Shown here: piece after piece, positions 26,702 through 35,316 of the stretch
Numbering within the stretch: position 1 is the first letter of the stretch
Layout: each line of letters opens with the position of its first letter
Assembly (NCBI RefSeq): GCF_004365705.1
Contig: NZ_SOBN01000001.1
Location: forward strand, 434,001 to 498,000
Direction of reading: 5' to 3'
Source: Streptomyces sp. 846.5
GTDB lineage: Bacteria; Actinomycetota; Actinomycetes; Streptomycetales; Streptomycetaceae
Length of the DNA: 64,000 bases
Program-made: the position numbers and the translations under genes
The notes under the pieces: generated by a model
The model's database searches: none
Seen by the model: only the letters and a program-made list of their open reading frames with translations
Told to the model about the DNA's origin: nothing

Positions 26702-27303
26702 GCGCCGGCAGTCGCGCCGTCCTGGTCGAGCTCGACGGGCTGGAGGAGGTCGGCGGACTGCACGCGAGCCTCCGCGACGACCCCCCGCCCGGGGCCGTGG
26801 AGTTCGTCCCCGCCGCACGCACCCTGCTGGTCGCCTTCGACCCCGCCGTCACCACGCGCGAGAGCCTCTCGGCCGCGATCGCCGGTCACCGGATATCCAC
26901 TGCCGAACCCTCAGACCAAGGGCTGGTGGAGATCCCGGTCGTGTACGACGGGGCCGACCTCGCCGAGGTCGCCCGCGCCACCCGACTGAGCAGTCGCGAG
27001 GTCGTCCAGCGGCACGCGGCCGGTCGGTACACGGTCGCCTTCGGCGGATTCGCCCCGGGATTCGCCTACCTCTCCGGTCTCGACCCGCTCCTGCTGCTCC
27101 CGCGCCGACCCGTCCCCCGGACCCGGGTGGCACCCGGATCGGTCGCCATCGCGGATCGGTTCACCAGCGTCTACCCCCGCGAGTCCCCCGGCGGCTGGCA
27201 CCTGCTGGGCCGTACCGGGACCGCCATGTGGGACCTGCACCGGGACCCGCCCGCCTTCCTGGCACCCGGTCGCCGGGTGCGCTTCGTCGAGGTGCGGCCT
27301 TGA
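26689..27303 (+). CDS. pxpB: 5-oxoprolinase subunit PxpB (allophanate hydrolase subunit 1 / KipI family)
   Basis: 204 residues; the ATG lies inside pxpA (13-bp overlap). Typical sequence: MRFLSAGSRAVLVEL, IPVVYDGADLAEVARATRLSSREVVQRHAAGRYTVAFGGFAPGFAYLSGLD and PRTRVAPGSVAIADRFTSVYPRESPGGWHLLGRT, all read in parts. Forms the kinase-like PxpBC complex. The TTG start of pxpC overlaps its stop (TTGA), so the three subunits are translated in a coupled way. Confidence 0.9.
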   Translation: MRFLSAGSRAVLVELDGLEEVGGLHASLRDDPPPGAVEFVPAARTLLVAFDPAVTTRESLSAAIAGHRISTAEPSDQGLVEIPVVYDGADLAEVARATRLSSREVVQRHAAGRYTVAFGGFAPGFAYLSGLDPLLLLPRRPVPRTRVAPGSVAIADRFTSVYPRESPGGWHLLGRTGTAMWDLHRDPPAFLAPGRRVRFVEVRP

Positions 27304-28235
27304 TCGAAATCCTCCGCCCCGGACTCCTCACCACCGTCCAGGACCTCGGCCGCCCCGGCCACGCCGCCCTCGGCGTCGGCGCCTCCGGCGCAGCCGACCG
27401 CGGCAGCCTGCGCCTGGCCAACCGGCTGGTCGCCAACGCCGAATCCGCAGCCGCCCTCGAACTCACCTACGGTTCGCTGACCGTCCGCTTCCACGCCCCG
27501 GCAACCGTCGCGCTGACCGGAGCTCCGTGCCCGGCCGCCCTGGACGGGCGCATGGTGGGGATGAACGCACCTGTCCATGTGCGCACCGGACAGACGCTTG
27601 AGGTCGGCATGCCGGACGCGGGGCTGCGGACCTACCTGGCCGTGCGCGGCGGCATCGACGTGCCGCCCGTCCTGGGATCCCGTGCCACCGACACCCTCTC
27701 CGGCATCGGCCCGCCCCGAGCGGCCGCCGGCACCCGCCTGCCGATCGGCCGGGCCGTGGACGGGTATCCCGTCGTCGATCTCGCACCGGTGCGCAGCTAC
27801 CCGGACGAGGCGGTGCTGCGCGTCATTCCCGGCCCCCGCGACGACTGGTTCGGTCCCACTGCGCTGACCACCCTGTGCTCCGCCCGCTACCAGGTCACCG
27901 CCGACAGCAACCGGGTCGGCGCCCGCCTGAACGGCCCGCCGCTGCAGCGCGCGATCCACCGCGAGCTGCCCTCCGAAGGCATGGTGGCGGGCGCCCTGCA
28001 GGTCCCGCCCAACGGGCAGCCCGTCCTCTTCCTGGCGGACCACCCCGTCACCGGCGGCTACCCCGTCATCGCCGTGCTCACCGATCAGGACATCGACCGG
28101 GCCGCCCAGCTCCGTCCCGGCCAGTCCGTCCGATTCCGTCCGGCCAACGCCGCTTGGGGTAGTGCTTTTGTTCAACGATCCCATGAGAGACTCGGAGGTG
28201 AAGCAGTCGGCGGAGCCTCGCGGGCGGGGCGGTGA
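27300..28235 (+). CDS. pxpC: 5-oxoprolinase subunit PxpC (biotin-dependent carboxyltransferase / KipA family)
   Basis: 311 residues from a TTG at 27300 overlapping the pxpB stop; no better start exists because homology begins at once with IEILRPGLLTTVQDLGRPGHAALGVGASGAAD. Later blocks ALTGAPCPAALDG, YLAVRGGIDVPPVLGSRATDTLSGIG and SNRVGARLNGPPL fit the family. The C-terminal 30 residues or so are not conserved and overlap the GntR operator at 28168, a frequent outcome when a promoter sits inside an upstream gene's tail. Confidence 0.9.
   Translation: MIEILRPGLLTTVQDLGRPGHAALGVGASGAADRGSLRLANRLVANAESAAALELTYGSLTVRFHAPATVALTGAPCPAALDGRMVGMNAPVHVRTGQTLEVGMPDAGLRTYLAVRGGIDVPPVLGSRATDTLSGIGPPRAAAGTRLPIGRAVDGYPVVDLAPVRSYPDEAVLRVIPGPRDDWFGPTALTTLCSARYQVTADSNRVGARLNGPPLQRAIHRELPSEGMVAGALQVPPNGQPVLFLADHPVTGGYPVIAVLTDQDIDRAAQLRPGQSVRFRPANAAWGSAFVQRSHERLGGEAVGGASRAGR
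28168..28182. promoter_or_regulatory. GntR operator within pxpC tail
   Basis: TTGTTCAACGATCCC. Its reverse complement shares GGATCGTTGAACAA (14 bp) exactly with the operator in front of the MFS gene. It lies 63 bp before the GntR GTG start and probably gives autoregulation from an internal promoter. Confidence 0.6.
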
Positions 28236-28245
28236 AGGGACACAA

Positions 28246-28959
28246 GTGAGCACAGGCGCTCTCGGGACGTGGGTCTCCGGCCTCGAGAAGGACAAGGAAC
28301 TGATCGGGCGGAGCAGCACCGCCGAACGCGTGGCCGGCATCCTCCGGGACCGGGTCACCGAGGGGTTCATCCCGCCCGGCACCCGGATGTCGGAGGAGGC
28401 CATCGGCGAGGCCCTGGGCGTCTCCCGCAACACCCTGCGCGAAGCCTTCCGGCTGCTGACCCACGAACGCCTGCTCGTGCACGAGCTGAACCGCGGCGTC
28501 TTCGTGCGCACCCTCAGCAAGGACGACGTGGTCGAGCTGTACCGGCTGCGCCAGCTCGTGGAGGGTGCCGCCGTCCGTGAGCTGGCCGGCGCCCCCGACC
28601 AGGTGATCGCGGCGATCCGCACCGCCGTCGAGGACGGCGAGCGCGCCTCGTCCGAAGGCCGCTGGCCGGACGTCGGAACGGCCAACCTGCGGTTCCACCA
28701 GGGGATCGTGCACCTGGCCGGATCCCCGCGGCTGGAGGAGTTCATGCTCCGCGTCCACGCCGAACTCCGCCTGGTCTTCCACGTCATGGACAACCCGCGC
28801 CGCTTCCACGAGCCCTATCTGGCACGCAACCGCGAACTCCTGGCCGCCCTGGAGTCCCGGAACACCCAGCAGGCTGAACTGCTCCTCTCCGTCTACCTCG
28901 CGGACGCGGAGCGACAGCTGGTCCGCGCCTTCGCCGACGCCGAGCCCCCCGGGCGGTGA
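28246..28959 (+). CDS. GntR-family (FCD) repressor of the 5-oxoproline operon
   Basis: 237 residues from the GTG at 28246 with AAGGGA 7 nt upstream; in-frame starts further up (ATG 28183, GTG 28162) would add residues unlike the family. Winged HTH at about 24-85 (ERVAGILRDRVTEGFIPPGTRMSEEAIGEALGVSRNTLREAFRLLTHERLLV, read in parts), then an FCD helical effector domain with metal-binding His candidates in LRFHQGIVHLAGSP. Encoded directly behind pxpC; two copies of its likely operator flank the operon. Confidence 0.88.
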   Translation: MSTGALGTWVSGLEKDKELIGRSSTAERVAGILRDRVTEGFIPPGTRMSEEAIGEALGVSRNTLREAFRLLTHERLLVHELNRGVFVRTLSKDDVVELYRLRQLVEGAAVRELAGAPDQVIAAIRTAVEDGERASSEGRWPDVGTANLRFHQGIVHLAGSPRLEEFMLRVHAELRLVFHVMDNPRRFHEPYLARNRELLAALESRNTQQAELLLSVYLADAERQLVRAFADAEPPGR

Positions 28960-29026
28960 TTGTCAGTGCCGACCAATACGGTTCTGGTCATCTCAGCAGA
29001 ATGATCAGTGCCGGGGAGGCGCAGCC

Positions 29027-29314
29027 ATGGGGTGGGTGTCAGCGGGCGAGTACGAGGTCGCCCTTGATGACGGCAGGGTGGTGTGTCGCAACGCGGCCGG
29101 GCGGCGGTTGCGGGCGGTGCCTGCGAAGCTGAAGGACGATCCGGCGGTGCTGGAGCTGCGCGCCCTAGCCGAATGGCTGGATCGGCATGCCCGTGAGTGC
29201 CTGGCGGAGGTGGAGAGCTGGATGATCCGCTCCGAGCCGGTGCCGGCCGCACTGCTGGCCGCGGTCTGGGTGGACCCCGTGTGGCGCGGCGTGCTCCGTG
29301 ACCTCGTCGTATGA
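29027..29314 (+). CDS. 95-residue protein like the N terminus of DUF4132 proteins (possible remnant)
   Basis: ATG with GGGGAGG upstream, so translation is likely. GWVSAGEYEVALDDGRVVCRNAAGRRLRAVPAKLKDDPAVLELRALAEWL, SWMIRSEPVPAALLAAVW and WRGVLRDLVV (read in parts) match what I recall of the opening of large actinobacterial DUF4132 proteins of about 1100 residues, but the frame stops at residue 96. Downstream, in another frame, comes a SWIM-domain protein overlapping by 17 bp. Either a degraded DUF4132 gene or a genuine small partner of the SWIM protein. DUF4132 assignment is from memory. Confidence 0.6.
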   Translation: MGWVSAGEYEVALDDGRVVCRNAAGRRLRAVPAKLKDDPAVLELRALAEWLDRHARECLAEVESWMIRSEPVPAALLAAVWVDPVWRGVLRDLVV

Positions 29315-30944
29315 GCTGGCCTCCCGCCCGGCCGTCTGGACGGACGGGGTTGTGCGGATCGCCGTGGCCGAGGACGCCGAGGTGACGCTGCGCACCGTCG
29401 ACGGCGTGGTCACCGGCGCGGGCGACGTCAGCTGCAGCTGCCTGCTCGCTCCGGCCTGCCTGCACCGCGCCGCCGTCGTGAGCGCCGCTCCCCTGGCATC
29501 CGCCACTGACGACCGCGAGCTGCCGACCTCTCCCCAGCAGGACGAACCCCTGCCGGAACAGACCAGCACGGACCTCACCCCCGCAGAACTCAGGGCCGCC
29601 GCAGACCTCTGGCGTGCAGGCGGTGCCGTCCTGGCCGCCGGAATGACCGGAAGCGGCGCCGTCGTCCAGGCGGAACTCCTGCGCGCCGCGCACAGCGCCA
29701 GGCTCGCGGGTCTCCATCGGCCCGCCGCCGCAGGTGTGGGCCTCGTCTCGCTGCTTCGCGCCGCCCGGGCCGAGGACCCCGGCTACCGGCTCGGGGATCT
29801 GGTCGGCGCACTGCGCGAACTGCTCGGCACCACCCATCGCCTGACGGCCCGCGGCGACCGGGACGCCCGTGGCACGGCCCGTCAGGACTTCACCGCCGCA
29901 GGCTCGCTGCGGCTGTACGGACTGTTGAGCGAACCCGTCCTGACGGCCACTCATATCGGCGCGGTGACCTACCTTCTGGATCCCGACGGCACTGTCGCCA
30001 GCGTCGCCGACATACTCCCGCACCAGGGCGAACCCGGTGCACGCGCGGCCCGCGCGGCAGCCGGACGCGCTGTACGGCTCGGCGACGTCCGACTCAACCA
30101 CACCGAGCTGTCCCGATCAGGAGTGCTCGTCTCCGGGGCGACCCGGTCCGCCACGGGGCGGCTCGGCTCGGGAGCCTCGGTACGGGCGGTGGGCACCACC
30201 GGAGCGGCCTGGTCCGAGCCACCTCTGAGCAGTCCGTGGCAACAGCCGCTCGGCGCGCAGATCCGGCGCGCCCTCGATGCAAGCACCCGGTCCGGAGCCC
30301 AACGCCCTGCCGGTGCGGACCTCCTGTTCCTCGATCTCGTTCTGCTCGGCCCCAGCGGCGGCCGACTCCTGGCCCGCGTCGAAGGCACCGACACCACCGC
30401 CGCCTTGCTCCCCGCGCATCCGCACCCCGATCTGCCCTACCGACGCAACCTCGCCCTTCTTGCCTCGCGTCCGGGGCTCGGCGTGCGCGCCATCGGGCGC
30501 CTCGTCCGCGCCGCCGACGCCCACGTGCACCTGCTCGCGGTGGAAATCGACGGCCGGCGCTACAACCTCGGCCTGGAGGAACTCCCCACGCTGCCTGCCA
30601 CTCAGCCCGCGGCCAGGGTCGATGAACAGATCCCCGACGCCGACGCCGCGCCCACCCAACCACTCCTTCGACGCCTGGAGCGCACCGCTGTGTCCGGCCG
30701 TCGCGCCCTCGCACGCGATTCGGCCATTCCCACGGACTCCGCTCGCCTCCAGCGCAATGCCCTCCCCACCGCCGCGCTGCTCCTCAACGACCTGCACGCC
30801 GCCGCTCGCGACACCACCCGCGACACCTTCGGCCGGGTCACCGCCATCGACACCGACCGCTTCACCCGCTCCTGGCTGACGGCCGCCTGCTACCTGGATG
30901 CCTTCCCCGAAGCCCGGTGCTCGGCCGCATGGCTGCCCTCCTGA
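29298..30944 (+). CDS. SWIM zinc-finger domain protein
   Basis: 548 residues from a GTG at 29298 inside the preceding ORF. SWIM motif CxC-x5-CxH at C46, C48, C54 and H56 (SCSCLLAPACLHRAAV), preceded by a small beta unit (AVWTDGVVRIAVAEDAEVTLR). The remaining 450 residues are Ala/Arg/Leu-rich with no domain I can name. Related SWIM proteins in actinomycetes lie near DUF4132 and MoxR/VWA genes, which are absent here. Function unknown; possibly nucleic-acid or protein binding through the zinc site. Confidence 0.7.
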   Translation: MTSSYELASRPAVWTDGVVRIAVAEDAEVTLRTVDGVVTGAGDVSCSCLLAPACLHRAAVVSAAPLASATDDRELPTSPQQDEPLPEQTSTDLTPAELRAAADLWRAGGAVLAAGMTGSGAVVQAELLRAAHSARLAGLHRPAAAGVGLVSLLRAARAEDPGYRLGDLVGALRELLGTTHRLTARGDRDARGTARQDFTAAGSLRLYGLLSEPVLTATHIGAVTYLLDPDGTVASVADILPHQGEPGARAARAAAGRAVRLGDVRLNHTELSRSGVLVSGATRSATGRLGSGASVRAVGTTGAAWSEPPLSSPWQQPLGAQIRRALDASTRSGAQRPAGADLLFLDLVLLGPSGGRLLARVEGTDTTAALLPAHPHPDLPYRRNLALLASRPGLGVRAIGRLVRAADAHVHLLAVEIDGRRYNLGLEELPTLPATQPAARVDEQIPDADAAPTQPLLRRLERTAVSGRRALARDSAIPTDSARLQRNALPTAALLLNDLHAAARDTTRDTFGRVTAIDTDRFTRSWLTAACYLDAFPEARCSAAWLPS

Positions 30945-30964
30945 CCGTCGGCGAACCAGGGAAG

Positions 30965-31726
30965 TCAGCGGAGTACGGTGCCCCCGTCGACGTTGACGAC
31001 CTGTCCGTTGATCCAGGACCCCTCGTCGGAGAGCAGGTAGGCGACCATGCCGGCGATGTCGCCGGCCTGGCCGTGGCGGGTGCTGCGGGTCCGGGCGAGC
31101 ATGGCCTGCAGCATCTCCGGGGGCGCGCCCGTCTCGATCTCGGAGGTCATGATCAGTCCGGGGGTGACGGCGTTGGCGCGGATGCCCTCCTTGCCCCAGC
31201 GCGAGGCCACATGGCGGGCGAGGGCGTTGATGCCCGCCTTGGTCACGGCATAGGCGGGACGCTGGGGCTCGCCGGTGAAGGAGGCGATGGAGGAGGTGTA
31301 GACGATCGCCCCGCCGCCGCGTGCGAGGAGTTCGGGGATGGCGTGGCGGCTGACCAGCATGTGGCCGCGCAGGTTGACGGCGACGGTGCGGTCCCACACC
31401 GCGAGGTCGATGTCGACGACATTGGTGTCCTTGCGCACCGAGCCCATGTCACCGGCGTTGATGTGCACCGCGTCCAGTCCCCCGTACGTCCGCACGGTCG
31501 CGGCGACCAGTTCCCGGACGGAGTCGTCGTCCGCGATGTCGAACTGCACCGCGACCGCCTCGGCGCCGGCGTCGCCGATCACACCGGCGGTCTGCTCGGC
31601 TCCGGCCAGGTTCAGATCACCGACCACCACCCGGGCGCCTTCCTGGGCCAGCCGCTGCGCCGAGGCTGCGCCAAGCCCGGTGGCGGCGCCGGCGACCAGG
31701 ACGACCTTGTCCTTCAAGCCCTGCAT
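30965..31726 (-). CDS. Short-chain dehydrogenase/reductase
   Basis: 253 residues. Classical SDR: VVLVAGAATGLGAASAQRLA cofactor motif, an INAG in place of the usual NNAG, VYTSSIASFTGEPQRPAYAVTKAGINAL with catalytic Ser, Tyr and Lys, and NAVTPGLIMTSEI. DLN after the second strand suggests NAD(H) preference. Substrate unknown. Converges on the SWIM gene and has a palindromic operator upstream at 31778-31792. Confidence 0.87.
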   Translation of the reverse strand: MQGLKDKVVLVAGAATGLGAASAQRLAQEGARVVVGDLNLAGAEQTAGVIGDAGAEAVAVQFDIADDDSVRELVAATVRTYGGLDAVHINAGDMGSVRKDTNVVDIDLAVWDRTVAVNLRGHMLVSRHAIPELLARGGGAIVYTSSIASFTGEPQRPAYAVTKAGINALARHVASRWGKEGIRANAVTPGLIMTSEIETGAPPEMLQAMLARTRSTRHGQAGDIAGMVAYLLSDEGSWINGQVVNVDGGTVLR

Positions 31727-31777
31727 GGCACTCTCCCCTGCTTCCGACCCGATGGCGGAATAGTGTTCGCACTCATC

Positions 31778-31792
31778 GAGAATGATATTCTC
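31778..31792. promoter_or_regulatory. Perfect palindrome upstream of SDR gene
   Basis: GAGAAT-GAT-ATTCTC, 6-bp arms, 52 bp before the SDR start in an AT-rich patch. Repressor-type operator; no regulator gene adjoins it, so the regulator would act in trans. Confidence 0.5.
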
Positions 31793-31829
31793 ACAGGAGG
31801 CAAGTCCACCAGGCCAGGGGCTGCCCAGG

Positions 31830-32873
31830 TCACGTCAGGACGGCGCACCCGCGCTGTTCGAGTCCCGGCAACCAGTCCGGCCAGGGATCGATGAGGTTCC
31901 AGCGCAGGTCGAGCTTCTCCAGGGACGGGAGGCCGGCCAGGCCGACGGGCAGGGTGTCGAGGCGGTTGTTCCGCAGGTCCAGGTGGGTCACTGCGGTCAG
32001 GCCGGCGACGGACTCGGGCAGTGCGTGCAGCCGGTTGTTGCGCAGGTCCAGTCGGCTGAGGCGGCGGAGATTGCCGACGGACGGCGGAAGCGCGGTCAAC
32101 TGGTTGTCCATCAGCCGGAGTTCGCGCAGGTCGGCGAGGTTGCCGATGGAGTCGGGCAGGCGGGTGAGCGCGTTGTCCATGAGATGGGCCTCGCGCAACT
32201 CGGCCAGGGCGCCGACCGACTCGGGGAGGGAGGCCAACCGGTTGTTGTAGAGGCGCAGTTCCCGCAGGCCGACGAGGTCACCGAAGCGGGCCGGGAGGCT
32301 GCTGAGCCGGTTGTCGGTGACGTTGAGGTAGCGCAGCCGGGTGAGCCGACACAATGAGGCCGGTAGTGAGGTGAGTTGATTGTTGCTCAGGTAGAGGTAC
32401 CGGCTGAGACCCGCGAGCCCGCCGATGCTGTCGGGCAGCGACTCGATCCGGTTGTGTCCCAGATCGAGGGTGTGCAGCCTGCTGAGCCGGCCGATGGCCT
32501 CGGGGATCTCCCGGAGCTGATTGTCCGCCAGATTCAAGGTGTGCAGCCCGCGCAGACCGCCGAGGGACGCCGGCGCGGAGGTCAGCCGGTTGCGGTAGAG
32601 GCTGAGCAGTTCGAGCTGCGACAGCTCCAGCACGACGTCCGGGATCGCGGTGAGTCCATTGCCGTCGAGGCGCAGTTCGGCGAGCGACGGCGCGGACGCG
32701 AGCTCGGCGGGGAGATCGGAGATCGCGTTGAAGGACAGGTCGACGCTGCGGAGACTGCCGAGCTCTCCCGGCTCCAGCACCGGAGACACGGCCAGGCCCT
32801 GCCCTCTGGCGGACAGCCGGGTGGTGACCCCTCGTTCGTTCCGGCTGATTCGCGCCCAGCCCGCTGAGGTCAT
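31830..32873 (-). CDS. Leucine-rich-repeat protein
   Basis: 347 residues made almost wholly of about twelve 23-residue LRR units between about 40 and 335 (pattern LxxLxLxxNxLxxLPxxLxxL, for example LHTLNLADNQLREIPEAIGRL). No signal peptide or transmembrane segment, so cytoplasmic. The consensus matches bacterial LRRs of the PidL/plant-like short type. No enzymatic or ROC/COR domain follows. A protein-interaction scaffold is likely; the partner is unknown. LRR proteins are uncommon in Streptomyces chromosomes. Confidence 0.85.
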   Translation of the reverse strand: MTSAGWARISRNERGVTTRLSARGQGLAVSPVLEPGELGSLRSVDLSFNAISDLPAELASAPSLAELRLDGNGLTAIPDVVLELSQLELLSLYRNRLTSAPASLGGLRGLHTLNLADNQLREIPEAIGRLSRLHTLDLGHNRIESLPDSIGGLAGLSRYLYLSNNQLTSLPASLCRLTRLRYLNVTDNRLSSLPARFGDLVGLRELRLYNNRLASLPESVGALAELREAHLMDNALTRLPDSIGNLADLRELRLMDNQLTALPPSVGNLRRLSRLDLRNNRLHALPESVAGLTAVTHLDLRNNRLDTLPVGLAGLPSLEKLDLRWNLIDPWPDWLPGLEQRGCAVLT

Positions 32874-33018
32874 GTCGATCAGCTTAAGGGGGCGGCCGGA
32901 GTAGGTGTTTGCCTACCCGGGAAGTAGGCCCCGGTCCATGGCGCCTGCCGGGCCCCACGCAGCAGCATGATCTCCAGGCCGCAGCGCGCGGCCCTGGATG
33001 AAGAGATGGGGGTCGGCC

Positions 33019-34647
33019 ATGTGGCCGTTTTCGATGCCCGTGGAGTCCTGGCCGCAGGGCGTGATCCTGGGGTTGCCCGCGGTCTGCGCGGTGCTTGCCG
33101 TCAGGGCGGAGCGGGCGCCGGGCCGTCCGGCTCGCGCGTCGGGTCCGTTGAGGTGGCTCGGCTGGCCGGTCGTCGCCGGGCTGTTGGGTGCGGCGGCGTA
33201 CGGATGTGTCTCGCTGCTCCTGCTCGACCTGCACATTCCCGGAGGGGTTGGCGGCTCGGTCATCCTGAGCGTGCCGGACCTGGCGCCCCTCGGGCTGCTC
33301 CCGGTGACGCTGCTGCTGTCCGGCCTGCTGGCTGCCGTGCTGCTCCCCCGAGTGCCCGCGCCCGGGCGGTGGGCGCTGTCGGCGATCGCGGTGGTGACCG
33401 GCGAACTGACGGTGTGGATCAACCAGGTCGCGCATGGGCGGACGTCACAGCTGAACGTCCTGCCGGCGGCCGCGGGCGTCCTGGTACTGGTCGCGTTCGC
33501 CGGGATGGTCCTGCCTCGGCCGACGATCGGAGCACTGACACGTCCGGCCGGACCGAACGCGGCGAGGTCCACGCGGTGGGCGTTGCTGCTGCCCGCCGTC
33601 ATGGTGATGTTCGGTGGTCTGCTCGGCGTCGATCCCTGGGTGGTCGGGCCGCCGGGTACCGGTACCGGGCCTGCGGTGGCGATATACCTGCTGGGCCTGG
33701 CTCTCCTGGTGGCCGCCATGGTCGCAGCGGTGCGCCGACCGCGGGCGTCGGCGGACCTGGTGGCCCTGGGACTGGTCGCGATCGGCGCCTACGGCTGCCT
33801 CCAGGGCGTGTTCGGAGGATCCCTGGTGGTGGTGAAGACCTTCGGCAACGCACGTTGGCCGCTGCCGGGCGTCTCCGCTGACGCGGGCAACCACATGGCC
33901 GTGCTCGGCGGGATCCAGGGGGTGCTGCTGCTGACCCTGGGCCTGTGGCTGCTGCCGCTGACGGTGCTGCCGGATGCCCGGCGACTGCTCGGACGGCAGC
34001 CGGATCCGGTACTGGCCCGGCGGGTACGGGAGTTGACCGAGACCCGGGCCGAGGCAGTCACCTCGGCGGCCGCGGAGCTGCGCCGGATCGAGCGCGATCT
34101 GCACGACGGCGCGCAGGGCCGGCTGGTGGCGATCGGGATGAATCTGCGGTCCGCCGAGGAGTTGTTCCTCAGCAGTCCAGAGGAGGCCGCCGCGCTGGTC
34201 ACCGAGGCCCGGGTCGCGTCGGCGGCCGCATTGGAGGAACTGCGCGGCCTGGTGAAGGGGATCTGCCCGCCGGTGCTGGCGGACCGGGGTCTGGGAGAGG
34301 CGGTCCGGGCGCTGGCGCTGGACCTGCCGCTGCCCTGCGAGACCGAGATCGATCTGCCCGGACGGCTCGAGACCCCGGTGGAGTCGGCCTGCTACTTCGC
34401 CGTCGCCGAGGTGGTGACCAACGCCGTCAGGCATGCCTCGGCGAGCGGCCTACGGATCCGGATGGCCCGCACCGGCGGGCTGCTGCGGATCGAGGTGGTC
34501 GACGACGGGCTCGGCGGTGCGGACGCCACCCGGGGCAGCGGGCTGGCCGGGGTGGAGCGACGACTGGCGGCCTTCGATGGCATCCTGGCGATCAGCAGCC
34601 CGCCCGGGGGGCCGACGATCGTGGTCATGGAGGTACCGTGCGCATAG
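33019..34647 (+). CDS. Two-component sensor histidine kinase with large membrane domain
   Basis: 542 residues from the ATG at 33019 (ATG 32998 is an alternative). About nine hydrophobic segments between 10 and 320 form the input domain. HisKA_3 box RRIERDLHDGAQGRLVAIGMNL with the phospho-His, then LRGLVKGICPPVLADRGLGEAVRALA, N box FAVAEVVTNAVRHASA, and G boxes EVVDDGLGGAD and GSGLAGVERRLAAFDG. The response regulator start overlaps its stop by 10 bp. Signal unknown. Confidence 0.87.
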   Translation: MWPFSMPVESWPQGVILGLPAVCAVLAVRAERAPGRPARASGPLRWLGWPVVAGLLGAAAYGCVSLLLLDLHIPGGVGGSVILSVPDLAPLGLLPVTLLLSGLLAAVLLPRVPAPGRWALSAIAVVTGELTVWINQVAHGRTSQLNVLPAAAGVLVLVAFAGMVLPRPTIGALTRPAGPNAARSTRWALLLPAVMVMFGGLLGVDPWVVGPPGTGTGPAVAIYLLGLALLVAAMVAAVRRPRASADLVALGLVAIGAYGCLQGVFGGSLVVVKTFGNARWPLPGVSADAGNHMAVLGGIQGVLLLTLGLWLLPLTVLPDARRLLGRQPDPVLARRVRELTETRAEAVTSAAAELRRIERDLHDGAQGRLVAIGMNLRSAEELFLSSPEEAAALVTEARVASAAALEELRGLVKGICPPVLADRGLGEAVRALALDLPLPCETEIDLPGRLETPVESACYFAVAEVVTNAVRHASASGLRIRMARTGGLLRIEVVDDGLGGADATRGSGLAGVERRLAAFDGILAISSPPGGPTIVVMEVPCA

Positions 34648-35294
34648 TCGTCGCGGAGGATCTCTTCCTGCTGCGGGAGGGGCTGGTCAGGCTCCTCAAG
34701 GCGCACGGGTTCGAGATCGCGGCGGCCGCCGACAGTGCGCCGGGCCTGCTCGGCGCACTGCTGGAGTTCCGGCCGGACCTGGCGATCGTGGACATCAGGC
34801 TGCCGCCCACCCACACCGACGACGGGCTCCGCGCGGCACTGTCCGCCCGGAAGCGGATCCCCGGGCTGCCTATCCTGCTGCTCTCGCAGTACGTCGAGCA
34901 GATCTACGCCCAGGAGCTGCTCGCCGACCAGGCGGGAGGGGTCGGCTACCTGCTCAAGGACCGGGTGTTCAGCGACGGCCAGTTCGTCGACGTGATCCGT
35001 ACGGTCGCCGGCGGCGGCACCGTCATGGACCCCGAGGTGGTCACCAAGCTGCTGGGCCGCCGCAACCGCAGCGAACCCCTCTCCCGGCTCTCGGACCGGG
35101 AACGCCAGGTGCTCGAACTCATGGCCGAGGGGCGCACCAACAGCGCCATCGCGCACCGGCTCTTCATCAGCGACAAGGCCGTGTCCAAGCACAGCACCAG
35201 CATCTTCACCAAGCTGGAGCTCGCGCCCTCGGACGACGACAACCGCCGCGTCCTGGCGGTGCTCGCCTACCTGATGTCCGCGACGAGGCGCTGA
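34638..35294 (+). CDS. NarL/FixJ response regulator
   Basis: 218 residues from GTG 34638. Receiver domain: RIVVAEDLFLLREGLVRLL, phospho-Asp in LAIVDIRLPPTHTDDG, Lys in GYLLKDRVFSDGQF. LuxR HTH: LSDRERQVLELMAEGRTNSAIAHRLFISDKAVSKHSTSIFTKL, read in parts. DIRLPPTHTDDGL is the variant common to the LuxR regulators paired with this kinase class. Target genes not evident locally. Confidence 0.88.
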   Translation: MRIVVAEDLFLLREGLVRLLKAHGFEIAAAADSAPGLLGALLEFRPDLAIVDIRLPPTHTDDGLRAALSARKRIPGLPILLLSQYVEQIYAQELLADQAGGVGYLLKDRVFSDGQFVDVIRTVAGGGTVMDPEVVTKLLGRRNRSEPLSRLSDRERQVLELMAEGRTNSAIAHRLFISDKAVSKHSTSIFTKLELAPSDDDNRRVLAVLAYLMSATRR

Positions 35295-35316
35295 GCGGCA
35301 GGCCAGCGGCCCGAAT

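Noticed and set aside
28162-28245. GntR start at GTG 28162 or ATG 28183
   Set aside because: Both lack a ribosome site and would put the operator inside or at the very edge of the gene; the GTG at 28246 has AAGGGA and family-like sequence.
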